Of a DNA stretch of 64,000 nt, positions 1-11,413 are shown one piece after another. The translations under genes and the position numbers were made by a program. Numbering within the stretch: position 1 is the stretch's first letter; each line of letters begins with the position of its first letter. This stretch comes from Moniliophthora roreri (taxonomy: Eukaryota; Basidiomycota; Agaricomycetes; Agaricales; Marasmiaceae): NCBI GenBank assembly GCA_001466705.2, contig LATX02000212.1, positions 345,887 to 409,886 on the forward strand, in the 5' to 3' direction. The notes under the pieces are model-generated. The model had not been told where the DNA came from. It ran no database searches and saw nothing but the letters and a program-made list of their open reading frames with translations.

Positions 1-915
1 CTCTCCAAGAGAGAGAGTACGTCGCCAGCCGCCTATCGAAAGATGCCCCCACAAAGAGTGCCGACACATGGGATACCAAGCAAGCCATTGAACTATTTAA
101 GGATCCTAGCTTTTGGTCCTTCACCGCAGTGTGGTTCTGTCATGCAGTCGGTGGCTTTGGGCTTGGATACGTTCTACCCACCGTAATCTATGAGCTCGGT
201 ACGATCCCCTGTCATTCTAATCAAACTTCAACACCCAATGCTCATCCTTGTACAGGTTTCACAACCACTGCCATAGCGAACGTGCTATCAATGCCGCCCA
301 CTGCTTGCACATTCATCGTGTTGAACCTTCTCGGGTATTTGGTACAAAAGAAAGGATGGAACCCCTATAGAGTTGCGATAGGATGTAAGCTATTTCTCAG
401 CTTACACTTTCGCGAAGGTTTTGACCCATTTCTTCCAGTGGAGTTGACAAACATAGTGTGCTGTATTCTTCAGCTTACCGTCAAGGTCTGATGCGTTCAC
501 CTCGATCGCAGATGTTAAATGACTGTCCTTAGGTCACTGTCGTTAAATACCTGTCGTTGATCGTTGCGACCGCAACTGCTGGTTCCGTATATCCCATATT
601 ATGGCCTAATCGTATTAAAGCTGCTCGTGGAACAACGGGTGCTGGCCTTGCAATCGGATTTACGAATGCTACCGCCCAGTTCTCAGGAATTCTGGGGCCA
701 CAAGTGTTCTATAGTAAGCCTGACCTCTTCGTGATTTATCATCGATAATACTGACGTTGATTCCTACAGCTGTATATGGACCCACATATAAAGTCTCGTT
801 CATCGTGTGCGCAGGCCTTCTAGGGGGTGCTATTGTCTCTATCGCACTGTCCGGCTTGTTGACAGGAGAGTTATGGAAGCGAGGAACGTCAAAGAATATT
901 GATGGCCAGGTGTAA
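1..915 (+). CDS. MFS transporter, 3' part (ACS/allantoate-permease-like)
   Basis: C-terminal half of a major facilitator superfamily transporter of the anion:cation symporter type; the start lies upstream of the window. Five exons can be read in phase: 3-198, 256-384, 439-485, 533-713 and 770-915, with all introns GT-AG and 47-57 nt. The entering cytoplasmic loop contains LQEREYVASRL, followed by transmembrane stretches (FCHAVGGFGLGYVLPTVIYE, ANVLSMPPTACTFIVLNLLG, TATAGSVYPILWPNRIKA, GFTNATAQFSGILGPQV). The loop plus the late motif 'NATAQFSGILGPQ' are characteristic of fungal ACS-family vitamin or allantoate permeases. Substrate cannot be inferred. It would act in the plasma membrane as a proton-coupled symporter. 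Family assignment is by recognition; exon borders are read directly. Confidence 0.85.
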
Positions 916-1045
916 TCACTCGATCATCGTGCATAAACGCTACAACGACATACACAATCGTTAACAATCGACTGCGCAGCAGAGCTTGAGAGCTAACTCG
1001 AAATTAAACTTTATTTATGTAATGTGGGTCCGCGCCATGCTGCAT

Positions 1046-1052
1046 TATAAAA
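1046..1052 (+). promoter_or_regulatory. TATA box of the small secreted protein gene
   Basis: A TATAAAA motif lies 54 bases before the ATG at 1106, at the distance expected for a strongly expressed fungal gene with a short 5' leader. Confidence 0.5.
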
Positions 1053-1105
1053 GCCTGCTTTGGGTGGTCCACATGCAGTAAACACCCTACCACCCAACCA
1101 CCACT

Positions 1106-1424
1106 ATGCGCTTCACTAACATCCTCGCACCGTCTGCCCTAGCCCTCCTCACCGGCATCCAAGGCGTCAATGGAGGGCCAATAGCTTATGGTCTTTGCCA
1201 GACCGGTAAGTAGCTTGTCTCTCCCCGTCAGGGTCCTCAATGAATCAGTATCACAACAAGGCTGCAACACAGTAGCAGTCGCATGCTACGCCGCCGCTGG
1301 GTTCACTTTTGGTACAGTCGTCGCTGCGATTGCCGCACCCCCCGTCATCTTGGCTTGTAACGCTGCTTTGGGAACGTGTTCTGCAGCCTGTGCCGCTACA
1401 GCACTGATCGCCCCAATTCCTTGA
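1106..1424 (+). CDS. Small secreted Cys-rich protein, zygote-specific-protein-like
   Basis: Predicted 87-aa secreted protein in two exons (1106-1205 and 1261-1424, intron GT-AG of 55 nt, phase 1). The first ~23 residues form a signal peptide (basic MRF start, hydrophobic core, VNGG cleavage region). The mature part has six cysteines spread through Ala/Gly-rich sequence: GPIAYGLCQTGCN, VACYAAAG, LACNAALGTC, SAACAA. This pattern matches small basidiomycete proteins usually labelled 'zygote-specific class V' proteins. Their biochemical role is unknown, so function is not assigned. A TATA box just upstream suggests inducible, high expression. The ATG was chosen because it creates the signal peptide and is the first after the TATA box. 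Confidence 0.75.
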
Positions 1425-1863
1425 GATTTTTCCACGATGGGCACGACATGTGGGTGCTATCAACTTTTGGATCTAGAGTTCTATTGTCGACTGACATTAC
1501 CACCAAGTGTAACATCACAGAAGTCTGAGAGCCGCTATGTATCCATGTATGACCTGTATAAACATCGTCTGATTCAGCCTTTCTTGTCGTCGAATACCAG
1601 TGTGATAAACAAGCGCAAAGGCTTTGGTCGTGGGGTTTTTTTAGTAAGACTTCTTTCAGAATTGATTGCTTTTTCGCTCAATATACTAGTATGAATGGGG
1701 TGGACAGAACTCTTGTCAGACAATCCATCGACAGCTATCCGATCGGTTCGGCTAGCTTCCAAAGATGGGAACGTCCTCTACCGACAAAAATTGAGAAACG
1801 TTGTGCTTGTGCAAATGACTCGCCGTATATAACAACACAAAGTGTACAAGATCGATCGCAAAA
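1425..1863. other. Intergenic, no gene seen
   Basis: About 440 bases between the 3' ends of two converging genes. Short open frames exist on both strands but none shows a coding pattern or family resemblance. Confidence 0.5.
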
Positions 1864-3612
1864 TTAGTCTACTTCTAATACAGTACCACGCTGGACACTA
1901 CCCCATCCTATATTAGATGCATTAGCAAACCCATCATCAGAGAAGATGACAATGAGCCACACTCACCAACAAGACGCCAATGCTTCTCGATTCTTCTCGA
2001 TAAAGCCACCTTTTCACCGATCTCAGTACATGCCGGAGACGTAAGTTGAATCTTGGCGAGATCCGCCTTGACGCTGAGTACACGGCCACCAGTAGAGGTG
2101 GACCCAATGTTCACGAGCAGAAGCTCGTTCTTGGTCAATTTCGCGACCTTGGTCTGCTTCTTATCTTCGCTCTTAACACCAAGCAAACGACGAAGAAGGA
2201 AAAGACTGATTTCAAGTTCTGTTCATAGGCACGTCGATATTAGTAAGAACGGAGGCCAAGGATCGGACATACCAGAATAAATCTGAGGCAATCTGCCGAC
2301 TGCACCCAGCACCTGTCCAACTAACCGATCTGCTCTGCACAGCGTCGGGTCAATTCTCGTACCAACACCGATCAATCCACCGGGAACAGCGAATTCCAAG
2401 AGGTTGTTCTCCGCATGAAGAGACATGATCCGGCTGAAAATCGGCTTGCAGCGATTTCTGCCCTGGTTATCTTTTGTGACAATACCCGGGCGAATTTCGA
2501 CTTCCTGTCCAAGGCGAAGAACACCAGTAAGGATAGATCCTCCAGCAACACCACCTTTCAATTCGTCAACTTCAGCACCAGGCTTGTTGACATCGAAAGA
2601 TCGGATGACGATGAGTTTGGGGTCAGAGGTGAAATCTCGGACGGGTATGGGAATGTTTTTGACGATGTATTCATTGACGGCGTCGATGTTGTATTTCAGC
2701 TGGGCTGAGATGGGGACGATGGGAGAATTTTCAGCAACGGTACCTGGAAGGGAGAGTTAGCTGGAGCTCAACCGGGATTTGAACAACACACCTTTAACAA
2801 ATGCCGCTATACTCTTTTGATGCTCCAGTGCTTGTGCCTCCTTGATCAAATCGACCTTATTCTGTAAAATAATGATATTTTCGAGCCTCATGATTTCCAC
2901 TGCGGCCAAGTGTTCCGACGTTTGTGGTTGGGGACAGGTTTCGTTTCCAGCGACCAGTAAAAGTGCAGCATCCATGACTGCAGCACCGTTCAACATGGTA
3001 GCCATCAGAATGTCGTGTCCTGGGCAATCGACGAAGGAAACATGTCTAAGAAGCTTCATTCGGTGACCACATCCAGGGCGCTCGCAGGGAGGATTTTCTT
3101 CTTTATCTGACCGATATGATCTGTAGCAACCAGGTCTAGGACAGGCGTCGTTTGTACATTTATAGATCTGATTCAGCAATCATCGTCAAAAAGTGAAAAT
3201 TTCAGTAAGGCTATTGGCCACTCACCTTTGCATTAGCATAACCTAGCTTGATTGTGATATTCCGCACCAATTCATTCTTAAATCGAACAGTCATCACTCC
3301 AGATATCGCCTTCACCACTGTCGATTTTCCATGGGCGACATGCCCAATAGTACCTGCGCGTGTCATTCGCACCTATCGATCGTCGTTTCTGTAGAAATAA
3401 CGCGTACCCAAATTGATAGTGGCCTGTATAGAGGGTCAGAGAGGCCCAAGCCGAATAGATGTCTAAGATCTCACCTGCTTTGATATGACTTCGGGAGAAA
3501 GAGGTGTCAGAGTCGAGGCGTCGACCTCAACCGTAGGTATGGCTTCAGCCTCATCCTCAGACTCTGAGCCGGAATCCGCTTGATATTTCTGTAGTGTTTC
3601 GTCGCCGGGCAT
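1864..3612 (-). CDS. GCD11: Translation initiation factor eIF2 subunit gamma
   Basis: GTP-binding gamma subunit of eIF2, which delivers initiator Met-tRNA to the 40S ribosome. Seven exons on the minus strand add up to exactly 474 aa: 3475-3612, 3408-3423 (16-nt micro-exon), 3226-3353, 2792-3167, 2273-2743, 1967-2218 and 1864-1907. Visible motifs: acidic N-terminus starting MPGDETLQ; G1 P-loop GHVAHGKST (assembled across introns); zinc-finger-like cysteines in [11 protein letters not shown] and CERPGCGH; G3 DCPGHD; G4 NKVD; C-terminal [20 protein letters not shown]. Length and order agree with the fungal family. Start is the first in-frame ATG. An upstream TTG-initiated extension is open but would be non-standard. 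The protein ends [10 protein letters not shown]. Confidence 0.97.
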
Positions 3613-4733
3613 ATTGTGTAAAGTTTCTGAGGGACGAGGAAGAAGATGGACCAAGGAGGTTGAGGTCAGCGAGATAAAATATTTGGCGGGGTTCCAAATG
3701 TGACTCGATCGACATCCACCACATCTGACTCGCTCTGCTCGCTCTACTCGATCACCTCAAGCTTCAGAAATGCTCTGTACGGGTTTTAATGGACCTTGGA
3801 ATAAGCCCAAGGGATGGACAAGAAAAACTTTTGGATTGCATATTTGGACATTAAAAGTCCAAAATTACACAGAAATAGAGGCGAGTACATATTTCTAAAA
3901 CTCTATCGTTATCAAGTGTAACAGCCATGCTATGATGTTTCAGGGAAAATGATTCGATAAGGTACAACAAGGCAACGATGCTACGCTTCGTTTAGGACCT
4001 CTCCGAAATGCAGGTTATGTGGTTACTGCCGTGAAGATACCGTGAGGTTAAGGAAATACAGCAGTATTCAATCCAGGGTAGCTCCAGGAAATCGCTGGAT
4101 CTGGAAAGCTTGCCCAGAGGGCCTCAGTTTGTCGTTGGTACGCCATAGGACATGCACAATCATACTTTGCTTGGACGCTTTGAACTTACAGTCTCTTGTG
4201 CATGGAACGGCTTACAATAACATCTTTTCATATCATCCGCAATTGGGGATCCAGCTATAGGACATGCGAGAACTTCTGACTCTTCCCTCAAAATTCAAGG
4301 CATACACTTATGGTACGTTTGCCCACATATTCAGAGCTCTTACTGACCACCTTGCATCTTATCTTGGTTATTTCTCTACCTTCTTCAAATGGAACCGCAC
4401 CGCAGCGTCCGTAGATTTTTCTGGCATTAGGATTTGGGCTAGATCTTGTACGCGTGCCTCAACTTCAGACGGTCCTATATTCTAGTCCTAACTTGTCTAC
4501 CTGAGCTTCCCCCTCCCGTCAATATGGCGTATATTGTCTGAACTTTTCATATCCGATAGAACCTGCATCTATGTCTCTTGACTGTATCTCTTGTTTACCA
4601 TTCCCTTCAAGTATCAATAAAACCCTCAAACTGACGTCAATTCCCCGTATTCGACGTCACCGAACCGCCAGTGAATTTGACGTCTTTGACATACACCTTG
4701 AACGACAACCACCATCATCTTCATCTTCTAAAC
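3613..4733. other. Intergenic, no gene recognised
   Basis: About 1.1 kb containing the divergent promoter regions of the eIF2-gamma gene and the downstream plus-strand gene. A few 70-aa open frames on the plus strand have no splice-compatible continuation or recognisable motif. Confidence 0.4.
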
Positions 4734-5339
4734 ATGTCTATGGAAGAGGGTGTGTCTTTTCGTTACTGCAGAAGGAGTTGAACGTGCATTAATAATCGAC
4801 CTACTGGACCTGGACATCGTTCGCCGATATAGCCGATGCAAAGTTCCCTGGCCAGCATGCTAACGGGATACCACCTTCACGTACACGAGAGAACCCCGGA
4901 CAAGTGAGGATATCTTGATCTGCACGCAAAAGTCGATCTGATCTTGTTCCCAGGTATACCCTCATTCCGACCCCAACGCAGGTGCGTAATACTTGCTCCC
5001 GTTGAACCCGAAAATAACTCCCCGGGTTTGCCTTCAGCTTCAAAAGGGACGATTCCCGGGACAAGTCGCAGTAATAGCTCTCAGCACCTAATCGGTAATC
5101 CCTTCCTCATGCGAGCAGCCCTTGGAAAGCTCGATAAAGCCTTGGGAGATGTCATTGAGGTAGTGGAGAGAGAGAAAATTGCCCAAGGAGGGACGGAAAG
5201 CGAGAACCTCTTGGTCAAAAAATTTAGGACGTGGCAAACGGAGCTGGACGAGATTCGTGCGGGTCATGGCACACCGGAGAGGTCGAGACCTGCGTCGAAA
5301 GTACGACCAGAACACGAAGGTGGCATGTTCACAGACTAA
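4734..5339 (+). CDS. Hypothetical 138-aa protein with helical C-terminal half
   Basis: Unrecognised. A four-exon model keeps phase throughout: 4734-4749, 4833-4903, 4954-4981 and 5038-5339, joined by GT-AG introns of 83, 50 and 56 nt. The protein starts MSMEEADAKFPGQ. It has a Ser/Pro/Gly-rich disordered first half, then an amphipathic helix-rich segment (MRAALGKLDKALGDVIEVVE, then LLVKKFRTWQTELDEIRAG), and ends GGMFTD. The alternating charged/hydrophobic pattern suggests a short coiled coil or helical hairpin. No function is proposed. Support comes from frame conservation across three introns and coding-like composition; the first two tiny exons are the least certain part. Confidence 0.5.
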
Positions 5340-5486
5340 TGTGTAACGCAGTTGTGAAACAATGTAGTTTACCAGACAGCACGAATAAACATGTAGCAAA
5401 AATGTATCTAAGAAAACAACAAGGGCTAGACAGCTTGAATTGGAGTACAACCCGATCAAAAGGGAGAAAAGAATGAGAACAGCGCT

Positions 5487-6679
5487 CTAAACTACAGGTT
5501 GGCTTAACGAGAGCCTTGACCTTCGTGATAAGGACCTGCCGCGGTTAAGAGGCTGAAACATCGATGTTTTGGCCGTACAAAAAATCCCAAACCGCTGGCC
5601 CATTGGACGTCGAACGCGTCTCAGATAAGAGTCTGTATACACCACTTCTGGGAAAAATTCGTGAAGGTCCAATGGCTTTCCCTTCCTTTTTGTGGGTACC
5701 AATGATAGCGAGGAGACACCTTCCGATGGCGGAAACGCACTGGGCGCTGTATAAAATAAGAAGGTCAGTTCAGGAAGCTGGGACCAATGGGCAACGAGAA
5801 TACACGTGGAGGAGAACACTTACGCGGCATATGAGAGTCACTGGCCGCACTGGAGATCCCTTCGGGATAGTTGGGGGCGGTGCCATTAGTGGGTCGACGT
5901 CGCCCTTGCTGTGTCACTATTGCTCTCGGTGAGCAAGGCCGCACACGAGCAGAGGAATCGGATCGGAGATTTATCTCAAAGTCCTCTGATAGATGGAACA
6001 CAAGACGCTTCCAGCGCTCTTAATAAAAGCACAGGACGTCAGTAGAGTTTTCGGAAGAAGAGTGGCGGTGGAAAAAATGCTTACCGCGAAGTATCACCTT
6101 GAAACACGTTCCCCGAGCTTCAAGGAGCTCGAGAAGAGCAAAATAAGCTTCCTTGTGGGGTCGGAAGAAAATCGGACAAGGTGAGAATTTCCACAACGAC
6201 AGTTTGGCCTTTGTGAGCGTTTCTTGGGCGATCTAAAAGATCCAGTCAGTTCTACTACATTAATCATCTGCGTTCCTATCAAATGCTGTACCTCGATGAG
6301 ACTAATAATCTGACAAGTGTATACAAAGGGTCAGTCATTTGATTTAATGAGGACGAAGACATGGGAAAACTCGTACCTCGGCTCCGCATCGACGACGAAG
6401 GTCGATGGTTGAAAGATTGAGGAATATCTTATACAATTCTTTTAAAGTATCAGGAAGATCATCCAAATGCCTCAACTTGCGTGATAAGGAAGGCAATACA
6501 GAAGGAGGAAGTTGGGAGGATTGGTTTGACGAGCTTGACGCTGCTTCTGGAAACCCAGAAACTGATGACGACTCGCTCTTCTCCAATAATAAAACGGATT
6601 GACGGACGGACGTCGAATAATCGCTTTTTGTGATTGAAGAGGAAGATAAAAGTGAAGTATGAGGTGAAAGCGCAACCAT
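5487..6679 (-). CDS. Hypothetical 307-aa protein with an 18-nt micro-exon
   Basis: Unrecognised gene in five exons that stay in phase: 6377-6679, 6292-6309 (18 nt), 6085-6232, 5824-6018 and 5487-5746. The N-terminus is Ser-rich and disordered (MVALSPHTSLL; SSSNQSSQLPPSV). The middle is a helical region assembled over four exons, with segments LDDLPDTLKELYKIFLNLS, IISLIEIAQETLTKAKLSLW, KEAYFALLELLEARGT and RWKRLVFHLSEDFEINL. The C-terminus is basic and disordered (RGRSLSRRSRLSLSQPVV). The coherent helical core built across intron borders is the main evidence that it is real. Its 3' end faces the 138-aa gene, so the two genes converge. Confidence 0.55.
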
Positions 6680-9533
6680 CCTGGGGTGATGATGGTTGAA
6701 GAAGGGCAAGAAGTGGAAGGAGGCCGCTGGGCCGCGGCACCGCTTTTGCTCGAGTTGACGCACTGTGCCACACACTGTTTTTCAAGAGGACCCCAACGGA
6801 ACCTTCCGTTTGTAGGGCACAGGTCTTCGCCATGGTCCCACGATATTTTCCCACCGAAATTAAGCCAGTCTGAAACGCATTCTCCATACATTCTTGCCCC
6901 GAGATGCTGGAAAAATTTCCCGTCGCTTTGATTGGGAGACAATGGTCGAAAAAGGCACCGGTTGAATGATCGGCTTCTACCGACCGTCCGCAACCCCGGC
7001 ATGCCCCGAAAAGTTCACGAACACTTACAACGACCAGCCATAGTGAGTCGCGGCGAATATATTCAATATTTAAGAAGCGACATCTCGGTCTCGGCTAAAA
7101 TGGAGCCCACCAGAACATGGGAGAAAATAGCATACAGCATACTAGGCACAAACATTATACGCCCATGGCATACACCTCAATCACCGAGTGTCCGGTCACA
7201 AACGAACCGTATGCGATGGTACAGTGCAAACAATTTTTCATAACACTCTTTTGCCACTAGAAGCAATCAAATGCTCTTATAAAGACTTGATTTGACGAAT
7301 TGAAATCTAGTGCCTCCTGAATACCCTCCTGAATGAGATATAGTAGGATGAATCTAGCGAGATGGGACATCCCAGAAGATTTAACTATAAATTCCATCGA
7401 CGGAGGATCCCACTATACCACAGCAAAAATGAGGATCGATACTTACCTTCAAGTCCTCTTGACACGCAACTCATTCCACCTTCAGGCATGAGTGAAAGCA
7501 ATTTGTGGCCAAATGGTATCCTGTACGCCATTTGAACGGTACACTTCACGGGAAATTTTCAGTACATTGTCGACGTGGCCACCCGCGATGTAGCGCGGAA
7601 CTGAAAGGACGAATTTCAAAACACATTGCTCAGTGGAAGTGTGCTCATTGAAACCGCATGGTTTCTTTACTTGGCTTAGCCAAGGCGTGTTTATAATCGT
7701 GGGAGAACCGGAAAAGATAATTTTTGCGCTGTAAAACATGCACCTAACGGGCGGTCCAATTATAACAACAGAGCGACACGGGAAGCGACTTGATGGGGCG
7801 GGGTGCAGCCCCTTCCTCGGCGGAAACAGTAGACACTACGCTGAGAAGTTGGTCGGCGAAAGCTTCGAATTCACTGGTCCATGAATGTCTTTCCTCCAGT
7901 CGCTATGCAGGGCAGATACAGTAAGTGTGAATGAATGTGAATATGAGAAGTCGTCGCGGGACGGATATCAAACCGAGCAGTTAGCTAGTTCAATACAAAC
8001 CCATTCAGATGGAAGTGTAGATCCCATTCGATGTACTTCAGAGTCCAGATGTACACCTGGAGCTATGGCACCCGAAGTAAAGCACCGCGCGAATCAAACA
8101 GATACACGAAGTCGGAAATCCTTCAATCACAAAGGATATCGACGTACTAATTGTACTGAAGAGTCGCATAAGTAATGCGCATACAGCTGGCGTCCAAAAG
8201 CGTGACATGGTGGGGCCCATAATCTAAGTATCAAATGAGTCTTATTGATGAGCTATATTGCTTGATAACTCACATAGACTAGGAGAATTAAGGCGGTTTG
8301 AAGGTGTTGCAGTCATAGCGTTGAAGCCCAGTGAACTGAATGTCCCAGTAACGATGTTCATTGAAAGGCATCTGATCCTTTTGATGTTCCCCGCTGCTAT
8401 CCGATGGTTGCCCGATGAAAAAGAGTCGAGTACTTTCTCACCGTCTTTATATTGCCACCATATCGTCATTTTCTAAGTCGTCAAATGTGTGAGTAGAACA
8501 CGCAGTATTCAGCAAGCAACTCACTGAACAACACATTTTACTAACACAGTCGGTCCCCTTCCGAATTTCTCCACAAGTCCAAAGGGTCATCATCAAGCCG
8601 TACGCAAAACTCTATAAGTACTTCATCGTTCTCATCGCACCAAACGGCCATATCGAAACACTTCTTCCTTCCCAACCGCCATTGTGTGCTTCCCAGCTGT
8701 CTTTATTTTTCTTCTTGTCCTGCAGGTACCCCTGTACCGTCGGTCTCAATCGGAAAATAGGCAAGAGAACAAGGATTTATTTTTTTTTGGGGGGGGGAGG
8801 GCCTTTAGGCGAATGACATCGATGAGATTCACTTTCGTTGCGATTGACATGGTATTTCAGCATAATTTTGACCAGAGGCCTCGCGACGACCGTTCGAACC
8901 AAGGGTTGATTGAAGAGCGTGTATCTTCACGCGATCCTTCCCTTCGATGAGATAGCTCGTTCTCGATGGAGCGAAGGGGCATGTCTATAGAATAATACAC
9001 AGTACTACATATGTGAGTTGGGTTGCCGGAGGCGGACCTAGACCGTGTCAGGTACGTGATGGCAAACCTGGCCGCAACCTGAGCGTTCGAGTCTAGCAAA
9101 GAGTGGAATAGGCGCTCTGGAATGACTCAACGCTGAAGGGATGTGGAGGGTGGGTAAAAAAGCGAGAGAAGGAGGAGAAGATGGAGTGGGTAGATGGACG
9201 CGGAAGTCGAGAGACGCGAATTCGACAGAGTCTGTTCGGTCGTACACACGCGTCCGTCTACCACGTGGCCATCTAATAAGCCTTCGCGAGCTCAGGCTCG
9301 GAACTCGGGCGACCATCAAAATCGCAGATTTCAATACTACATCCTGCACCCGGACAGCACCGTGCGTATCCGGATGTCCATGATGGGACTAGTCGGCGTC
9401 ATGTCAAACTATGTAATATTTTGGAGTTCATCTGCGATCTCGAGCAGAAATTTTCGCTCCCAGCATCACGCGGATATTATAAAGGAGGGAGTGAATGGCT
9501 GTTGACTATCGCAGGTGATATCGCACATTGATC
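6680..9533. other. 2.8 kb without a supported gene
   Basis: Several open frames of 60-180 codons lie on both strands, but they are antisense or overlapping and lack recognisable motifs or consistent splice structure. A T-run followed directly by a G-run lies at about 8777-8800. Nothing else could be supported. Confidence 0.35.
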
Positions 9534-10978
9534 ATGTCATTACCCACCAGCACTCGCGAATTTTACTATCCAAAGGTATTATGAATTTCTTCGAACCACG
9601 AATTAGATGCTGATCTTCCGTCGTTATAGTTTGGGTCGTACACTGACCTGAAGCTCAGAGAAAGTACATTACCCTCCGAGCTCAAGTCTTCCCAAGTCTT
9701 GGTCAAGATACATGCAGTATCTCTCCAAGTATGTCTACCTTGGCCTTCCTCGTTCGTTCGATGACATTCATCCCAGTGGCGCATAGTTCAGGGATCTTAT
9801 GATCTCTCATGGGCAATATTCCGCGTACGTATTCGTGAATGAACAGAAACATACTTCTGATATGCCAGCACGACTTGTCAGGCCAACACCCGAATATCTC
9901 GTACCATGCTCCGACATGGCCGGAGATGTCATCGCTATTGGTAGCGAGGTCTCTGAATGGAAAACTGGGGATCGTGTTTGCGCCAACCTTTTACCAGACC
10001 ATCTATACGGAGATCCTTCACCCCAATCAGTGTCGGCTGCCTTGGGAGGAGGAGTCAATGGAGTATTAACGCAGTTCAAGATATTCAAGAGCACAGTACG
10101 TTATTCGAGTTGATATGAAGGTCGATGTATCTCAAGAAATCTTGCTAGGTCCTCGTCGCTATTCCAGAGCATCTCTCCTACGAAGAAGCTTCTACCCTGC
10201 CTTGCGCTGCTCTTACAGCATACAATGCCTTGCATGGCCCTATTCCTATAAGAGGAGGTGACACTATCCTGGTTCAAGGTACTGGCGGTGTATCAATGTA
10301 CGTTGAGTTAGTAGCGTTCTGTATTCGCGTAGACTCACAAACGTCCCCTAACTTAGCTTTGCGCTGCAGTTTGCTGTCGCATGTGGCGCAACTGTCATTC
10401 TCACCTCGTCATCGGACGAAAAACTCGAGCTCGGTAAAAAGTATGGAGCCAAACATACCATTAATTACAAGAAGTACCCGATTGGGAGAAGGAGGTTATG
10501 AAGATCACCAAGGGACGGGGCGTAGACCATACGATTGAGGTTGGAGGACCAGGAACTTTTGCCAAATCCATGCAGTCGACGCGGTTCGGAGGATGGATCC
10601 ACATTATTGGTGTTCTCGCAATGGTAGGCGTCCATCACAAAAGTGACGCGTGTAGGGACTGATAATTTTCAATAAACAGGACTCGGAGGAAACCAGTTCG
10701 ACAAACTTTATTATTAGTGCCATATGGAGAGGTTTGAACTTTCGTGGTATTCAGGTCGGATCTGTCGAACTGTAAGTCATTAAGTTATTTCTCTACCGGC
10801 GTTGACACTTACTGACGGTGTTGACAGATTCAAAGTCATGAACCGCTTGATCGAGACACACCCTGATGTCACTCGACCCGTCGTGGACAAAGTCTTTTCA
10901 TTTGAAAACAGTATCAAGGCATTTGAGTATCTTGAATCTCAAGTCCATGTCGGGAAAGTGGTAATAAAGGTTGCATAA
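9534..10978 (+). CDS. Zinc-type alcohol dehydrogenase-like MDR oxidoreductase, one frameshift
   Basis: Medium-chain NAD(P)-dependent oxidoreductase of the quinone-reductase/zinc-type ADH-like group. Exons: 9534-9575, 9630-9728, 9787-9824, 9882-10095, 10149-10297, 10357-10623, 10680-10771 and 10828-10978. Recognisable blocks: [42 protein letters not shown], catalytic-core [14 protein letters not shown], nucleotide-binding [31 protein letters not shown], and C-terminal [10 protein letters not shown]. All exons keep phase except the 10357-10623 exon, which is one base short. The frame breaks near 10478-10480, between KKYP and DWEKEV. This is either a sequencing error or a recent inactivating mutation, since the rest is intact. 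Substrate unknown. Confidence 0.85.
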
Positions 10979-11413
10979 GTCTGTACTAGAAAAGGATATA
11001 TGTGTGATCACCAGGAAGTCATCACCCAGAGTCACTTATTCGTTGAAGTACGACAATAACATCTAGACACTGGACGCTTAAATGACTTCCTGCAATGCAA
11101 GGTGAAGTAGACGAAGTATGTGAGTACCCATCCCTGGGGGCTGACACGTGCTCATCAGAGGGGTATATCATTAAGGTAAGTCTGTACGAGAGCATTGTAA
11201 TACATGGGAAATGATCCATCCGTGACAGCGCACCGCACCCAAAGGTCCGATAACAGAATAGCAGGCAAAAAACACAGTAACAAGTCCGTGGAGTCGGAAG
11301 GAAAAGGAATAACATAACTGATCAGGCGCGGAAGCTGTTTCCTGTTGAAGACTCCACAGACGATCAGACAGAGTTCGACGTGCAGATAGTAGATACTTAC
11401 CACTCTACTTCTT
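10979..11413. other. Intergenic between converging genes
   Basis: About 430 bases between the 3' ends of the oxidoreductase and F-box genes. No supported feature. Confidence 0.4.

Noticed and set aside
6472..7002. 176-codon minus-strand frame upstream of the 307-aa gene
   Set aside because: Composition is not coding-like and the frame conflicts with the phase-consistent exon 1 (6377-6679) on the same strand.
8777..8800. T-run followed by G-run as a possible regulatory element
   Set aside because: Simple homopolymers with no neighbouring gene; could also be sequencing noise.
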